Positions 1 to 6,191 of a DNA stretch of 23,269 nt are shown here, piece after piece (the first letter of the stretch is position 1; the number at the start of each line of letters is the position of its first letter). The stretch covers positions 1-23,269 of the forward strand of contig CAAFUL010000083.1 in NCBI GenBank assembly GCA_900766185.1, read 5' to 3'. This stretch comes from an uncultured Johnsonella sp. (GTDB lineage: Bacteria > Bacillota > Clostridia > Lachnospirales > Lachnospiraceae). A model generated the notes under the pieces. It ran no database searches, was not told the origin of the DNA, and saw only the letters and a program-made list of their open reading frames with translations. Both the position numbers and the translations under genes were made by a program.

Positions 1-117
1 CGCTTTTTGGTGGACAAGCGAGTTCCGCAGTCTGTACTAAGTTTGTCGAAACTTTATTAACAGTACTGCGAGTATGATTGAAATAGGGAGTGTTTCTGTT
101 AATTATTGCTGCCTAAT

Positions 118-152
118 TGTTTATGTTACTAACTCCCCGATAAATCAGAATT
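118..152. repeat. Degenerate short repeat, copy a
   Basis: The segment starting TGTTTATGTTACTAACTCCC and ending GAATT matches 4816-4853, which starts TGTTTATGTTGCCAACTCCC and ends GAATT, with a few substitutions and a 3-base length difference. Both copies have a GGAGT-like arm upstream that can pair with ACTCC. Both lie downstream of a minus-strand gene end: the transporter here, the MATE exporter in the other case. The pattern suggests a small dispersed palindromic element or a terminator-associated repeat. Its identity is unknown. Confidence 0.45.
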
Positions 153-198
153 CCCCTAATATAAGCTAAGTTTGAATGATATTAATTACAAAAACTAA

Positions 199-242
199 AG
201 ACAACACCCTCGCCAAATATAAATTCAGCTAAAATGTTGTCT
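199..242 (-). terminator. Possible terminator of the C_GCAxxG/TDT operon
   Basis: AGACAACA at 199-206 is exactly complementary to TGTTGTCT at 235-242. On the minus strand the right arm is followed by TTAGTTTTTG. The loop is long (28 nt), so the call is tentative. It lies about 70 nt past the transporter stop codon. Confidence 0.35.
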
Positions 243-314
243 CTAGGAATTTTCATCTATTCAGTTTGCTTTACATTTACAAATATGCTTAACTTTTTGC
301 AAATAATTCACTCT

Positions 315-1232
315 CTATTTCTTCACAAAGATAAACTTCATAAAACCTACAAGGGTATATACAAGTAATGCAACTGCCACAACCGTTTCAAAAATCACTA
401 AGTAATTAATAAACGGCAATGTCATTTCCTGCTTTATGGCAAAAGCCATAGTTTGCTTTGTAGCTATAGCACTTATGACGAATGGGAAGGTAAATGATGC
501 AAAGCTTGGATAAAACTGGAATTTAAGGCACTTTATCGCCTGCACCAACGCAAATACATATATACCTGTGGCAACTATAAGCATACCTACAACAAAACTT
601 ATTGACTTTGGAGTAACTGATTGTATATAACCTGCTATACAAAGGCTTAGGGGTGCGGTATAGATACAAATCAGAGGCTTAGCCGGCTCGGGTATTTGAG
701 CAAATTTTACATGCCTTATGCTTACCATAATAAACAGTAAAACAAAGGTAATAAAACCGAACCAGAATGCAAAGTTTCCAAAAGTTGTCATTTCAAAAGC
801 CGGTGCCGTTACCGATGCGGTTACTATTCCTACATAAACTATATAATAACTTGCAAATACCTTAGTCATATCAAGTTTTATTATAAACTTAAAGGTAAAA
901 TAAATTATAAGTATAATATGCAGAAAAACCGCAACTGCCCATATAAAGAAGGCAGCCTGCCCTATATACGGCTTTACATAGGTTGACAATATCATCAAAG
1001 CCATTGATAAAGTACCCATAACACTTGCCGATACAGGATTCTTCATCTCCTCAGCTATCATAGCCGGAAACATAAGCAGTTTCAGTAATACCAGAACAAG
1101 TAAAAATACCGCTAAAACTCCGCATATATTTTTTGCAATCTCAGAATAACTTTGCAAAAGATTCCCCAGTGCAGCTGTACCTAACATAAGTCCGCATAAC
1201 GGAACCGGTACTTTTTTTATAAGCTCTTTCAT
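315..1232 (-). CDS. TDT/TehA-SLAC1 family membrane transporter
   Basis: This 305-residue integral membrane protein is made almost entirely of hydrophobic segments, about ten, as expected for the tellurite-resistance/dicarboxylate transporter (TDT) family that includes TehA, Mae1 and SLAC1. The N-terminus carries the family-like VP..L.GL.LG...LGN pattern at roughly residues 9-24. Family members move anions or small dicarboxylates across the cytoplasmic membrane; the substrate cannot be read from sequence. The gene lies 14 nt after the C_GCAxxG protein and is probably co-transcribed with it. A purine-rich AAGGTAAGGG precedes the ATG. The length is normal for the family and there is no sign of damage. 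The family call is good; tellurite resistance itself is not implied. Confidence 0.8.
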   Translation of the reverse strand: MKELIKKVPVPLCGLMLGTAALGNLLQSYSEIAKNICGVLAVFLLVLVLLKLLMFPAMIAEEMKNPVSASVMGTLSMALMILSTYVKPYIGQAAFFIWAVAVFLHIILIIYFTFKFIIKLDMTKVFASYYIVYVGIVTASVTAPAFEMTTFGNFAFWFGFITFVLLFIMVSIRHVKFAQIPEPAKPLICIYTAPLSLCIAGYIQSVTPKSISFVVGMLIVATGIYVFALVQAIKCLKFQFYPSFASFTFPFVISAIATKQTMAFAIKQEMTLPFINYLVIFETVVAVALLVYTLVGFMKFIFVKK

Positions 1233-1246
1233 ACACCCTTACCTTT

Positions 1247-1759
1247 CTATGCTGCAAAAGGTTCAGGATCTGTATTGGTCAGTCCACATTCCCTCACTAT
1301 TATATCGGCTACCTTTCCTGCGCAAAGACCTGTATATCTTATACATTGTTCTTTGTGCTCACCCTTGCCCATGTCAAATTCTCTTGTAAGAATTCTACAA
1401 CACACAGACTTCTTGCCGTTATTGTTCTTAAACCAATCATGAAGCTCATGCGTAAGCTCCATACACTTTACAACATCAGGATCTTTAGGACCTTTTTGTT
1501 CTGTACGACCAAAAAGCATTCCAAGTGCCAGTATACCGCCATTTACGGCTCCACACATACAGCCCGAGCGACCTGCGCCTACGGACATACCTGATGCCAT
1601 AGCAATAACTTCATCTGCCACATCAAGTTCAAAATTCTTCTTAATTGCCGCCATTATAGCTTCACAGCAAAAGTATCCGCCTCTGTAGAATTCTTCGGCA
1701 TCTTTTTGAACCTGTCTTACACTTACTTCTTCCTTTAGTTTCATTCTTGCTAACAACAT
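1247..1759 (-). CDS. C_GCAxxG_C_C family (putative redox-active) protein
   Basis: This is a small, cysteine-rich protein of 170 residues. Cysteines fall at about 31, 32, 67, 69, 99, 120, 121, 139, 146 and 158, with the diagnostic glycine-rich core GCMCGAVNGG around 66-75. That arrangement matches the C_GCAxxG_C_C family, found mainly in anaerobes and thought to bind a metal cluster or act in thiol redox. No member function is firmly assigned, as far as I know. A strong ribosome-binding site (GAGGGAG) lies 7 nt before the ATG, which fixes the start. It is the first gene of a two-gene unit with the TDT transporter, behind a plausible promoter at 1814-1842. Confidence 0.82.
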   Translation of the reverse strand: MLLARMKLKEEVSVRQVQKDAEEFYRGGYFCCEAIMAAIKKNFELDVADEVIAMASGMSVGAGRSGCMCGAVNGGILALGMLFGRTEQKGPKDPDVVKCMELTHELHDWFKNNNGKKSVCCRILTREFDMGKGEHKEQCIRYTGLCAGKVADIIVRECGLTNTDPEPFAA

Positions 1760-1813
1760 ATTTTTTCTCCCTCTTAATTACAAAAAATTACTTTAGTTAA
1801 CACTTGTTGATAT

Positions 1814-1842
1814 ATAATATCATATTGAAGGGCTTTATTCAA
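1814..1842 (-). promoter_or_regulatory. Candidate sigma-A-type promoter for the C_GCAxxG/TDT operon
   Basis: On the minus strand TTGAAT (1837-1842) is separated by exactly 17 nt from TATTAT (1814-1819), about 55 nt upstream of the start codon. Four of six bases match consensus in the -35 and five of six in the -10. The region is AT-rich, so chance matches are possible. Confidence 0.45.
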
Positions 1843-1884
1843 TATCTTAAGAATAAAAACAACTATTAGTATCAAATCATATAA

Positions 1885-1970
1885 AAAAGAGCTGTAGTTT
1901 TAAGAAAAAGTATAAAAATATGATAATTATCATCTTATACTACTTCTTTCTTAAAAACAACAACTCTTTT
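1885..1970. repeat. Long imperfect inverted repeat (terminator- or MITE-like)
   Basis: The left arm, beginning AAAAGAGCTGTAGTTTTAAG, pairs with a right arm whose reverse complement begins AAAAGAGTTGTTGTTTTTAA. The arms stay alignable for about 40 nt with small gaps. The centre is the perfect palindrome ATGATAATTATCAT at 1920-1933. Oligo-A and oligo-T flanks on both sides would let it work as a bidirectional terminator between ddh and the C_GCAxxG operon. The length and near-full pairing also fit a small non-autonomous mobile element. Confidence 0.55.
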
Positions 1971-2007
1971 ATTCTTAATCTTACTTAGTATATAACTTAC
2001 AAAACAA

Positions 2008-2067
2008 GCCGGTTAACTTTGGTATTTTTTACTATATAAGCCGCTTATAAACACTAAAACAACCGGC
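2008..2067. repeat. Nested palindromes
   Basis: An outer pair, GCCGGTT (2008-2014) and AACCGGC (2061-2067), encloses an inner perfect 7-bp hairpin, TATAAGC and GCTTATA (2035-2041 and 2043-2049, single-base centre). No gene is present. It is probably the end of a decayed mobile element, given the tnpB remnant alongside. Confidence 0.4.
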
Positions 2068-2131
2068 ACCCGAATTTTTTGTACGCAAAATCTACAGATG
2101 TGTTGCATATACGAATAATAATAAGTACTTA

Positions 2132-2251
2132 GTGAACTACCCATAGTCTAAAGCCTATGGGCTTCCTGCTTCGCTGACCTCGCAAACTACTATCTCCACA
2201 GCCGTTAATTCGGGCAGTCCCTGCCCTATCGTTTTTTCTTATACTACCTTA
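2132..2251 (-). pseudogene. 3' remnant of an IS200/IS605-type tnpB with omega-RNA-like end
   Basis: On the minus strand a short open stretch reads DRAGTARINGCGD, then ...QRSRKPIGFRLWVVH and a stop. This is the characteristic C-terminal tail of TnpB proteins from IS200/IS605 elements (the GTARINACGD-like motif, followed by a tail read from the RNA hairpin). The tail overlaps a hairpin, CCCATAGGCTTTAGACTATGGG, followed by TAGTTCAC, the typical right-end/omega-RNA terminus of such elements. An in-frame stop lies at the upstream limit, and the rest of tnpB (RuvC-like domain, zinc finger) and any tnpA are missing, so this is a relic and not an active element. The motif match is from memory of the family; a database comparison was not possible. 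Confidence 0.65.
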
Positions 2252-2276
2252 ACCCACCGTCTAAAGCCGATGGGAT
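2252..2276 (-). repeat. Second copy of the tnpB-end hairpin
   Basis: On the minus strand CCCATCGGCTTTAGAC, GGTGGG and a following TTAAGGTAGT closely resemble the hairpin at the terminal part of the tnpB remnant (CCCATAGGCTTTAGAC, TATGGG, TAGTTCAC). The arms CCCA(T/C)CG and CGGTGGG pair. Two related hairpins in tandem point either to two overlapping element ends or to a duplicated RNA scaffold motif. Confidence 0.5.
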
Positions 2277-2416
2277 TGCTGTAGTATTATTTCAAATTAT
2301 ACTTTGTTGCACCCCACAAATTTGAGCCATAAACAAACAGCGCAACAGACTATACTTGCAAACTTAGTATTTTAATTGATAAGCAAAATCAGCTAATTAG
2401 TAAAAAGTTATTCCGG
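2277..2416. other. Gap 3' of ddh; no gene seen
   Basis: About 140 nt without a coding signal. A weak 5-bp hairpin overlapping the ddh stop (around 2407-2423), followed by T5 on the minus strand, could be the ddh terminator, but its AT-rich stem is too short to call with confidence. Confidence 0.3.
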
Positions 2417-3403
2417 CTATAACATTTCCCTCATCAATTCTTCCTTACTCTTACTGCTTAAATATATAGGCGCTATATCAAATACCGTCTTACAGCCGCT
2501 TACCCCCTCCTTGCTAAGCCTATATGCAGCCCTTGCATAGGCTACAAGTACGGAAGAGGTAAACTCGGGGTTTGAATCAAGTTTTAACTTATATTCTATT
2601 ACATTATTGTCCTTATTCTCCCAGCCGGTTTTACCGCTTGTGATAACAAATCCTCCGTGAGGTATGCCGCTATGATTTTTCTTAAGCTCTTCCATAGAAA
2701 TAAAATGCACATAGGTATCATAATCAGCAAAGTAATTCGGCATATTTTTTATTTCCGCCTCGATCCTTTCCTTATCAGCCCCCTCTTTAGCCACCACAAA
2801 ACATTCTCTTGTATGCTTTTGTCTTGTGCTTAGCTTAGGATTACTTCCTGAACGCACTGCCTCTAAGGCTTCCTCCACAGGTACCGTATATTGTTTTGCA
2901 TCCTCCACACCCTCTATTCTTCTTATGGCATCGGAATGTCCTTGGCTTACACCCCTGCCCCAAAATGTATAGGTCTCGCTTTCGGCAAGTATTGACTGTG
3001 CATAAAGTCTGTTAAGCGAAAACATACCCGGATCCCAACCTACGGATATTATTGCGATATGCTTGCTTTCACCTGCTACCTTATCTACCTTTGCAAAATG
3101 CTCAGATATATTGGCATGGGTGTCAAAGCTGTCTATTACATTAAAATTTTTAGCAAATTCCTTTGTTTGTTCAGGCAGGTCGGTTGCACTTCCTCCACAT
3201 AAAATCATTACATCTATTTCGTCTTTATGCTCCAAGGCTTTATCTACAGAGTACACTTTGGCAGTTTCTGTCAGCAGTTTTATGCTTTCAGGATCTCTTC
3301 TGGTAAATACCGCCTTTAATTCCATATCCTTGTTCTGTTTTATAGCGCACTCTACTCCCTTTGCAAGGTTTCCGTAACCTACTATACCTATTCTTATGCT
3401 CAT
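2417..3403 (-). CDS. ddh: meso-Diaminopimelate D-dehydrogenase
   Basis: Ddh catalyses the NADPH-dependent reductive amination of L-2-amino-6-oxopimelate (tetrahydrodipicolinate) to meso-diaminopimelate (EC 1.4.1.16). This is the one-step route to the peptidoglycan cross-linker and lysine precursor, in the cytoplasm. The 328-residue length is typical. The N-terminus has the Rossmann dinucleotide site GIVGYGNLAKG (about 6-16). Family signatures follow: CGGSATDLP (69-77), DSFDTH (91-96), VGWDPGMFS (121-129) and FWGRGVSQGHSDA (147-159), which line the cofactor and DAP pocket in characterised Ddh enzymes. A canonical AGGAG lies 6 nt before the ATG. The gene appears monocistronic: tRNA operon terminators and a MITE-like repeat lie upstream, and the palindrome-rich gap lies downstream. 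Identity is essentially certain from the motifs. Confidence 0.96.
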   Translation of the reverse strand: MSIRIGIVGYGNLAKGVECAIKQNKDMELKAVFTRRDPESIKLLTETAKVYSVDKALEHKDEIDVMILCGGSATDLPEQTKEFAKNFNVIDSFDTHANISEHFAKVDKVAGESKHIAIISVGWDPGMFSLNRLYAQSILAESETYTFWGRGVSQGHSDAIRRIEGVEDAKQYTVPVEEALEAVRSGSNPKLSTRQKHTRECFVVAKEGADKERIEAEIKNMPNYFADYDTYVHFISMEELKKNHSGIPHGGFVITSGKTGWENKDNNVIEYKLKLDSNPEFTSSVLVAYARAAYRLSKEGVSGCKTVFDIAPIYLSSKSKEELMREML

Positions 3404-3428
3404 ATGATCTCCTTTGCAATAATATGTG

Positions 3429-3561
3429 TTACAGTTCAGTCAGTTGGATATACATGTATATCTATCAGGCTGCTGCCGGAATTTATCTTCGTCTAATTTA
3501 TAGATAAAATTTAAACATTTTCAGTTTTTTGACGAAGATAAATGAGCTACCAAAACTGTAA
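3429..3561. repeat. MITE-like palindromic element, copy 1
   Basis: The element starts TTACAGTTCAGTCAGTTGG and ends CTACCAAAACTGTAA, giving terminal inverted repeats of about 15 nt (left arm diverged). Inside are the palindrome GATATACATGTATATC, the spacer TCTATCAGGCTGCTGCC, and the near-perfect internal pair ATTTATCTTCGTC (3481-3493) and GACGAAGATAAAT (3531-3543). Copies 2 (12849-13029) and 3 (17349-17458) share the order and the same orientation. It sits in the ddh 5' region, only about 25 nt from the start codon, so it may affect ddh expression. There is no coding capacity. Confidence 0.75.
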
Positions 3562-3660
3562 CTAATATGTAAATGTCGAGTAGGGTATTTATCCCTCTCC
3601 TCATCTAAAAGGTGGTGTTTGATATAAAGAAATATTTTCCTTTCGCCACCCCTGTAATAC
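3562..3660. other. Gap between the ddh leader repeat and the tRNA operon
   Basis: No gene. On the minus strand GGTGG...CCACC followed by TTTT (around 3609-3655) forms a weak second hairpin after the tRNA operon terminator. AGGG and CCCT around 3582-3596 form another small palindrome. The ddh promoter should lie here or inside the adjacent repeat; I cannot pick a convincing -35/-10 pair. Confidence 0.3.
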
Positions 3661-3683
3661 AAAAAAACACCGCTAGGCGATGT
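3661..3683 (-). terminator. Intrinsic terminator of the tRNA operon
   Basis: On the minus strand, just after tRNA-Gln, ACATCGC and GCGGTGT form a 7-bp stem (one G-U pair) with a 3-nt loop, followed by T7. This is a clear rho-independent terminator. Confidence 0.8.
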
Positions 3684-3690
3684 CTTACAA

Positions 3691-3762
3691 CTGGGCTAGT
3701 TGGATTTGAACCAACGAATGCGGGAGTCAAAGTCCCGTGCCTTACCACTTGGCTATAGCCCA
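3691..3762 (-). tRNA. tRNA-Gln (anticodon TTG)
   Basis: The minus strand folds into a cloverleaf. Acceptor arms TGGGCTA and TAGCCCA pair, the anticodon loop CTTTGAC (anticodon TTG) is closed by CGGGA/TCCCG, and the T-loop TTCAAAT is present. The discriminator base is G, as usual for Gln. CCA is not encoded. It is the last tRNA before the operon terminator. Confidence 0.93.
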
Positions 3763-3782
3763 CTATATGTCATTATATAAAG

Positions 3783-3857
<75 letters not shown>

Positions 3858-3912
3858 ATAAATATTTGCTAAGAGCTTATAAGGCACTGCCTTTACTATA
3901 CTTTATGCAAAA

Positions 3913-3983
3913 AGCAGGTGATGGGAATCGAACCCACGTATTCAGCTTGGAAGGCTGATGTTCTACCATTGAACTACACCTGC
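3913..3983 (-). tRNA. tRNA-Gly (anticodon TCC)
   Basis: The acceptor GCAGGTG pairs perfectly with CACCTGC. The anticodon loop CTTCCAA (TCC) is closed by TCAGC/GCTGA. The T-loop is TTCGATT and the discriminator is T, as expected for Gly. CCA is not encoded. It lies only 4 nt from tRNA-Arg. Confidence 0.94.
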
Positions 3984-3987
3984 AAAA

Positions 3988-4061
3988 CGAGCCTGAAGGG
4001 ATTCGAACCCCTGACCCTCGGCTTAGAAGGCCGATGCTCTATCCTGCTGAGCTACAGACTC
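3988..4061 (-). tRNA. tRNA-Arg (anticodon TCT)
   Basis: The acceptor GAGTCTG pairs with CAGGCTC (one G-U). The anticodon loop CTTCTAA (TCT, reading AGA/AGG) is closed by TCGGC/GCCGA. The T-loop is TTCGAAT and the discriminator is G. Its 5' end directly abuts the T8 tract of a terminator-like hairpin that follows tRNA-Pro. Confidence 0.94.
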
Positions 4062-4091
4062 AAAAAAAATTACCAGTGATACTCACCGGTA
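4062..4091 (-). terminator. Terminator-like hairpin inside the tRNA operon
   Basis: Between tRNA-Pro and tRNA-Arg the minus strand has TACCGGTGA, loop GTA, TCACTGGTA (9-bp stem with one G-U), one A, then T8. By sequence this is a standard rho-independent terminator. Its T-tract ends exactly at the first base of tRNA-Arg, leaving no room for a separate promoter, so the four downstream tRNAs must depend on read-through or processing. Confidence 0.7.
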
Positions 4092-4095
4092 AAAA

Positions 4096-4170
4096 TCGGG
4101 GTGACAGGATTCGAACCTGCGACCCCCTGGTCCCAAACCAGGTACTCTAGCCAAACTGAGCCACACCCCG
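4096..4170 (-). tRNA. tRNA-Pro (anticodon TGG)
   Basis: The acceptor CGGGGTG pairs with CACCCCG and the discriminator is A. The anticodon loop TTTGGGA (TGG) is closed by CCTGG/CCAGG. The T-loop is TTCGAAT. It is the first tRNA of the operon, starting about 27 nt downstream of the predicted transcription start. CCA is not encoded. Confidence 0.94.
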
Positions 4171-4204
4171 TATTCAACATTGCTGTCTCTTTAACACATG
4201 GTGT

Positions 4205-4233
4205 ATTATAACCTATAGCGTCTTATGTGTCAA
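4205..4233 (-). promoter_or_regulatory. Consensus sigma-A promoter of the tRNA operon
   Basis: On the minus strand TTGACA (4228-4233) is followed after exactly 17 nt by TATAAT (4205-4210): both hexamers match consensus perfectly at optimal spacing. It lies immediately after the stop codon of the GNAT gene and about 35 nt before tRNA-Pro, as expected for a strong stable-RNA promoter. Confidence 0.9.
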
Positions 4234-4240
4234 GAAAAAA

Positions 4241-4732
4241 TTAAATTTTTTCGTATGCAAATCTTTCAGTTCCGTCTTCCACATAAACAATACCGCATTT
4301 TTTGAAACCGTTTTTTTCTATAAGGTGCTGCATTACCTTATTATCCTCATGTGTATCTATCCTAAGATGAGGTATTTGCTTCTCACAAAAAGCCACTACC
4401 TTATCCATGATTTTAGGAATCTTACCGTCTGAAGCCACACGATGTATTACTCCGTACTCCGTGTCCAAAAGCCATGAACCTGTTATTTTTTCGTAGCTTT
4501 TATCTTTGCCTATCATAAAGACAAAGACTGCGTGTATCACAGAGTCTTCACCGGATATAACGAATAATCTTTTACTTTCTATGTCTTCTTTTATAAGATC
4601 TGATTCAGGATAATTATCCTTCCACTGTGTTTTATTTCCGTTTGCCTTCATAAAGCTTCTTGCAGTTTCATAAATTTTATTGATAATCGGCAAATCTTTT
4701 TCCTTCGCCAAGGCAATACTGTATTTTTCCAC
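4241..4732 (-). CDS. GNAT-family N-acetyltransferase
   Basis: The predicted product of 163 residues has the GNAT layout. An N-terminal strand and helix contain the pattern KEKDLPIINKIY, a central sheet carries FVISGED and AVFVFMIG, and the C-terminal half reads LRIDTHEDNKVMQHLIEKNG then FKKCGIVYVEDG, the usual acetyl-CoA and dimer-side elements. GNAT enzymes move an acetyl group from acetyl-CoA to an amine; the acceptor is unknown. I chose the GTG start at 4732 because GGGAGG lies 7 nt before it. A longer reading from a TTG at 4762 would place that ribosome-binding site inside the coding region and add ten unconserved-looking residues. The gene appears to stand alone, with the tRNA promoter starting right after its stop. 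Confidence 0.82.
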   Translation of the reverse strand: MEKYSIALAKEKDLPIINKIYETARSFMKANGNKTQWKDNYPESDLIKEDIESKRLFVISGEDSVIHAVFVFMIGKDKSYEKITGSWLLDTEYGVIHRVASDGKIPKIMDKVVAFCEKQIPHLRIDTHEDNKVMQHLIEKNGFKKCGIVYVEDGTERFAYEKI

Positions 4733-4815
4733 GCTAAAACCTCCCAGGTATAGATTTTTCAATTATATATAAATATTTGTATTTTGTATACCTATTGGAG
4801 TAGACAAATAGCCAC

Positions 4816-4853
4816 TGTTTATGTTGCCAACTCCCCTACAAATCATTAGAATT
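4816..4853. repeat. Degenerate short repeat, copy b
   Basis: This is the second copy of the repeat at 118-152, running from TGTTTATGTTGCCAACTCCC to GAATT. An upstream GGAGT (around 4797-4801) can pair with ACTCC inside it. It sits between the MATE exporter stop and the GNAT gene, where it could serve as the terminator of the LacI-MATE operon. Confidence 0.45.
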
Positions 4854-4859
4854 ACAGCA

Positions 4860-6191
4860 CTATGATAAACTGATCATCCATGTGTGTTTCTTAAAAATAA
4901 CAAGTGATACAACAAGTCTGAATATTTCTTCTGTGGTAAGTAATGTATATACAACTACAATTCCCCACTTAAACACATATGCTGCAAGCAGACAAAGAGG
5001 AATTCCTATACACCATGTTCCTACAATGTCAATAATCATTATAATTTTTGTATTGCTTCCGCTTCTTATAATGCCTCCTCCAAGAATCATGTTTTCAACC
5101 TTGACCGGAGCATATAATGCAAATATAACAAGAAGAATTTTTCCAAGCTCTTTTACATTATGATCCACCCGGTACAATCCGGTATAGGCTCCTGCCGACA
5201 AGATAAGCATTGTCGATACAAAGACCGAACCTATTAACCCTGCAATCATAATTTTCCCGGATTCCCTATATGCATCCTCATACTCTTTCTTTCCGAGCCT
5301 CTTACCGACCATAACGCCGGCTGCAGCCGACAAACCGCTTAAAGCACCCACAATAAGCCCCTGAACCAGAGCTGTAAGCATATATGCCGCAAGGTTTGCC
5401 GTATCAAGATGCCCATACACCCCGGATTCCACATTCTGCCCCAAGCTCCAGAGAAACTCACTTACAAGAATAGGTATAATCATTATAAAATAATCCGGGA
5501 TACTTATTCTTTTAAAATGCAAGGACAATATCGGATTATCTCCATCTTTTTTAATGCAAATAATAAATCCGATAATGATAAATACCAGATTAAATAACTG
5601 AGAGACAAGGGTTGCAATTGCTGCACCTTTTATTCCCATAGCAGGAAACCCTACTTTTCCAAATATAAGCATATAATTAAGTCCTGTATTTACAGCTACA
5701 GCCAACAGACTTGCCAAAAACGGTATGACTGCATGCTCCTTGCAGCGCAGCCATGTGGATAAAATTATACTGATTGCCATCGGAATGTATGAAAATGCTA
5801 TAATACGAAAATACACAGCACCTATATTTATAATATCCATATCCTTTGTATACAGTCCAAGAATATATTCTGGGAAAATTCCTGATGCAAATAAAAACAA
5901 TGCTGATATTATTACTGCGCCGATCAGGCTTACATTAAAGCTGCTCCATGCTTCTTTCATATCCTTTGCTCCGATAAACTGTGCTATTAATATCCCTGCA
6001 ACAGTGCCTACCGTACCGGTTACTACAGAAAAAATCAAAGAAAAATTACCGCACAGTCCGACTGCCGATATATTTATTTCTCCCAGCTGACCGATCATTA
6101 TCTGGTCAATAATTGAAAATGATGCCTGTAACATACTCTGCAATGTAACAGGAACAGCTATTTTACATAAGGATTTAACAAACTCTGACAT
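4860..6191 (-). CDS. MATE-family multidrug/toxin exporter
   Basis: This 443-residue protein has about twelve hydrophobic segments in two halves, the MATE arrangement. The N-terminal half contains the family pattern IAVPVTLQSMLQASFSIIDQ with MIGQLG and AVG (about 12-47), then GTVGTVAGILIAQFIGAKD. The second half begins around LVSEFLWSLGQNVESGVYGH. MATE proteins expel cationic drugs, dyes or metabolites using Na+ or H+ gradients; substrate is not predictable. The ATG overlaps the stop of the LacI-type regulator by one base (TAATG), so translation is coupled, and the regulator probably controls this exporter. Nothing looks truncated. Confidence 0.9.
   Translation of the reverse strand: MSEFVKSLCKIAVPVTLQSMLQASFSIIDQIMIGQLGEINISAVGLCGNFSLIFSVVTGTVGTVAGILIAQFIGAKDMKEAWSSFNVSLIGAVIISALFLFASGIFPEYILGLYTKDMDIINIGAVYFRIIAFSYIPMAISIILSTWLRCKEHAVIPFLASLLAVAVNTGLNYMLIFGKVGFPAMGIKGAAIATLVSQLFNLVFIIIGFIICIKKDGDNPILSLHFKRISIPDYFIMIIPILVSEFLWSLGQNVESGVYGHLDTANLAAYMLTALVQGLIVGALSGLSAAAGVMVGKRLGKKEYEDAYRESGKIMIAGLIGSVFVSTMLILSAGAYTGLYRVDHNVKELGKILLVIFALYAPVKVENMILGGGIIRSGSNTKIIMIIDIVGTWCIGIPLCLLAAYVFKWGIVVVYTLLTTEEIFRLVVSLVIFKKHTWMISLS

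Larger units (their letters stand above)
1..314. other. Intergenic region downstream of the TDT transporter; no gene seen
   Basis: I find no credible coding region here. The stretch holds a hairpin that could end the transporter operon (199-242) and one copy of a short degenerate repeat (118-152) that recurs at 4816-4853. Just upstream of that repeat, GGGAGT near 87-92 can pair with ACTCCC near 132-137, so the repeat may be one arm of a larger folded element. The first 60 bases contain loosely matching arms around CGCAGT and ACTGCG that I cannot assign. Confidence 0.5.

Noticed and set aside
1920..1933. ATGATAATTATCAT as a Fur box
   Set aside because: It resembles half of a Fur site, but it is the centre of a long inverted repeat and is not placed at a promoter of an iron gene.
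3429..3561. Riboswitch in the ddh leader (for example lysine)
   Set aside because: The sequence matches two other copies far from lysine genes and shows none of the lysine riboswitch core that I could recognise; a dispersed repeat explains it better.
4733..4762. Longer start (TTG) for the GNAT gene
   Set aside because: GGGAGG lies inside this stretch at the right distance for the GTG at 4732.
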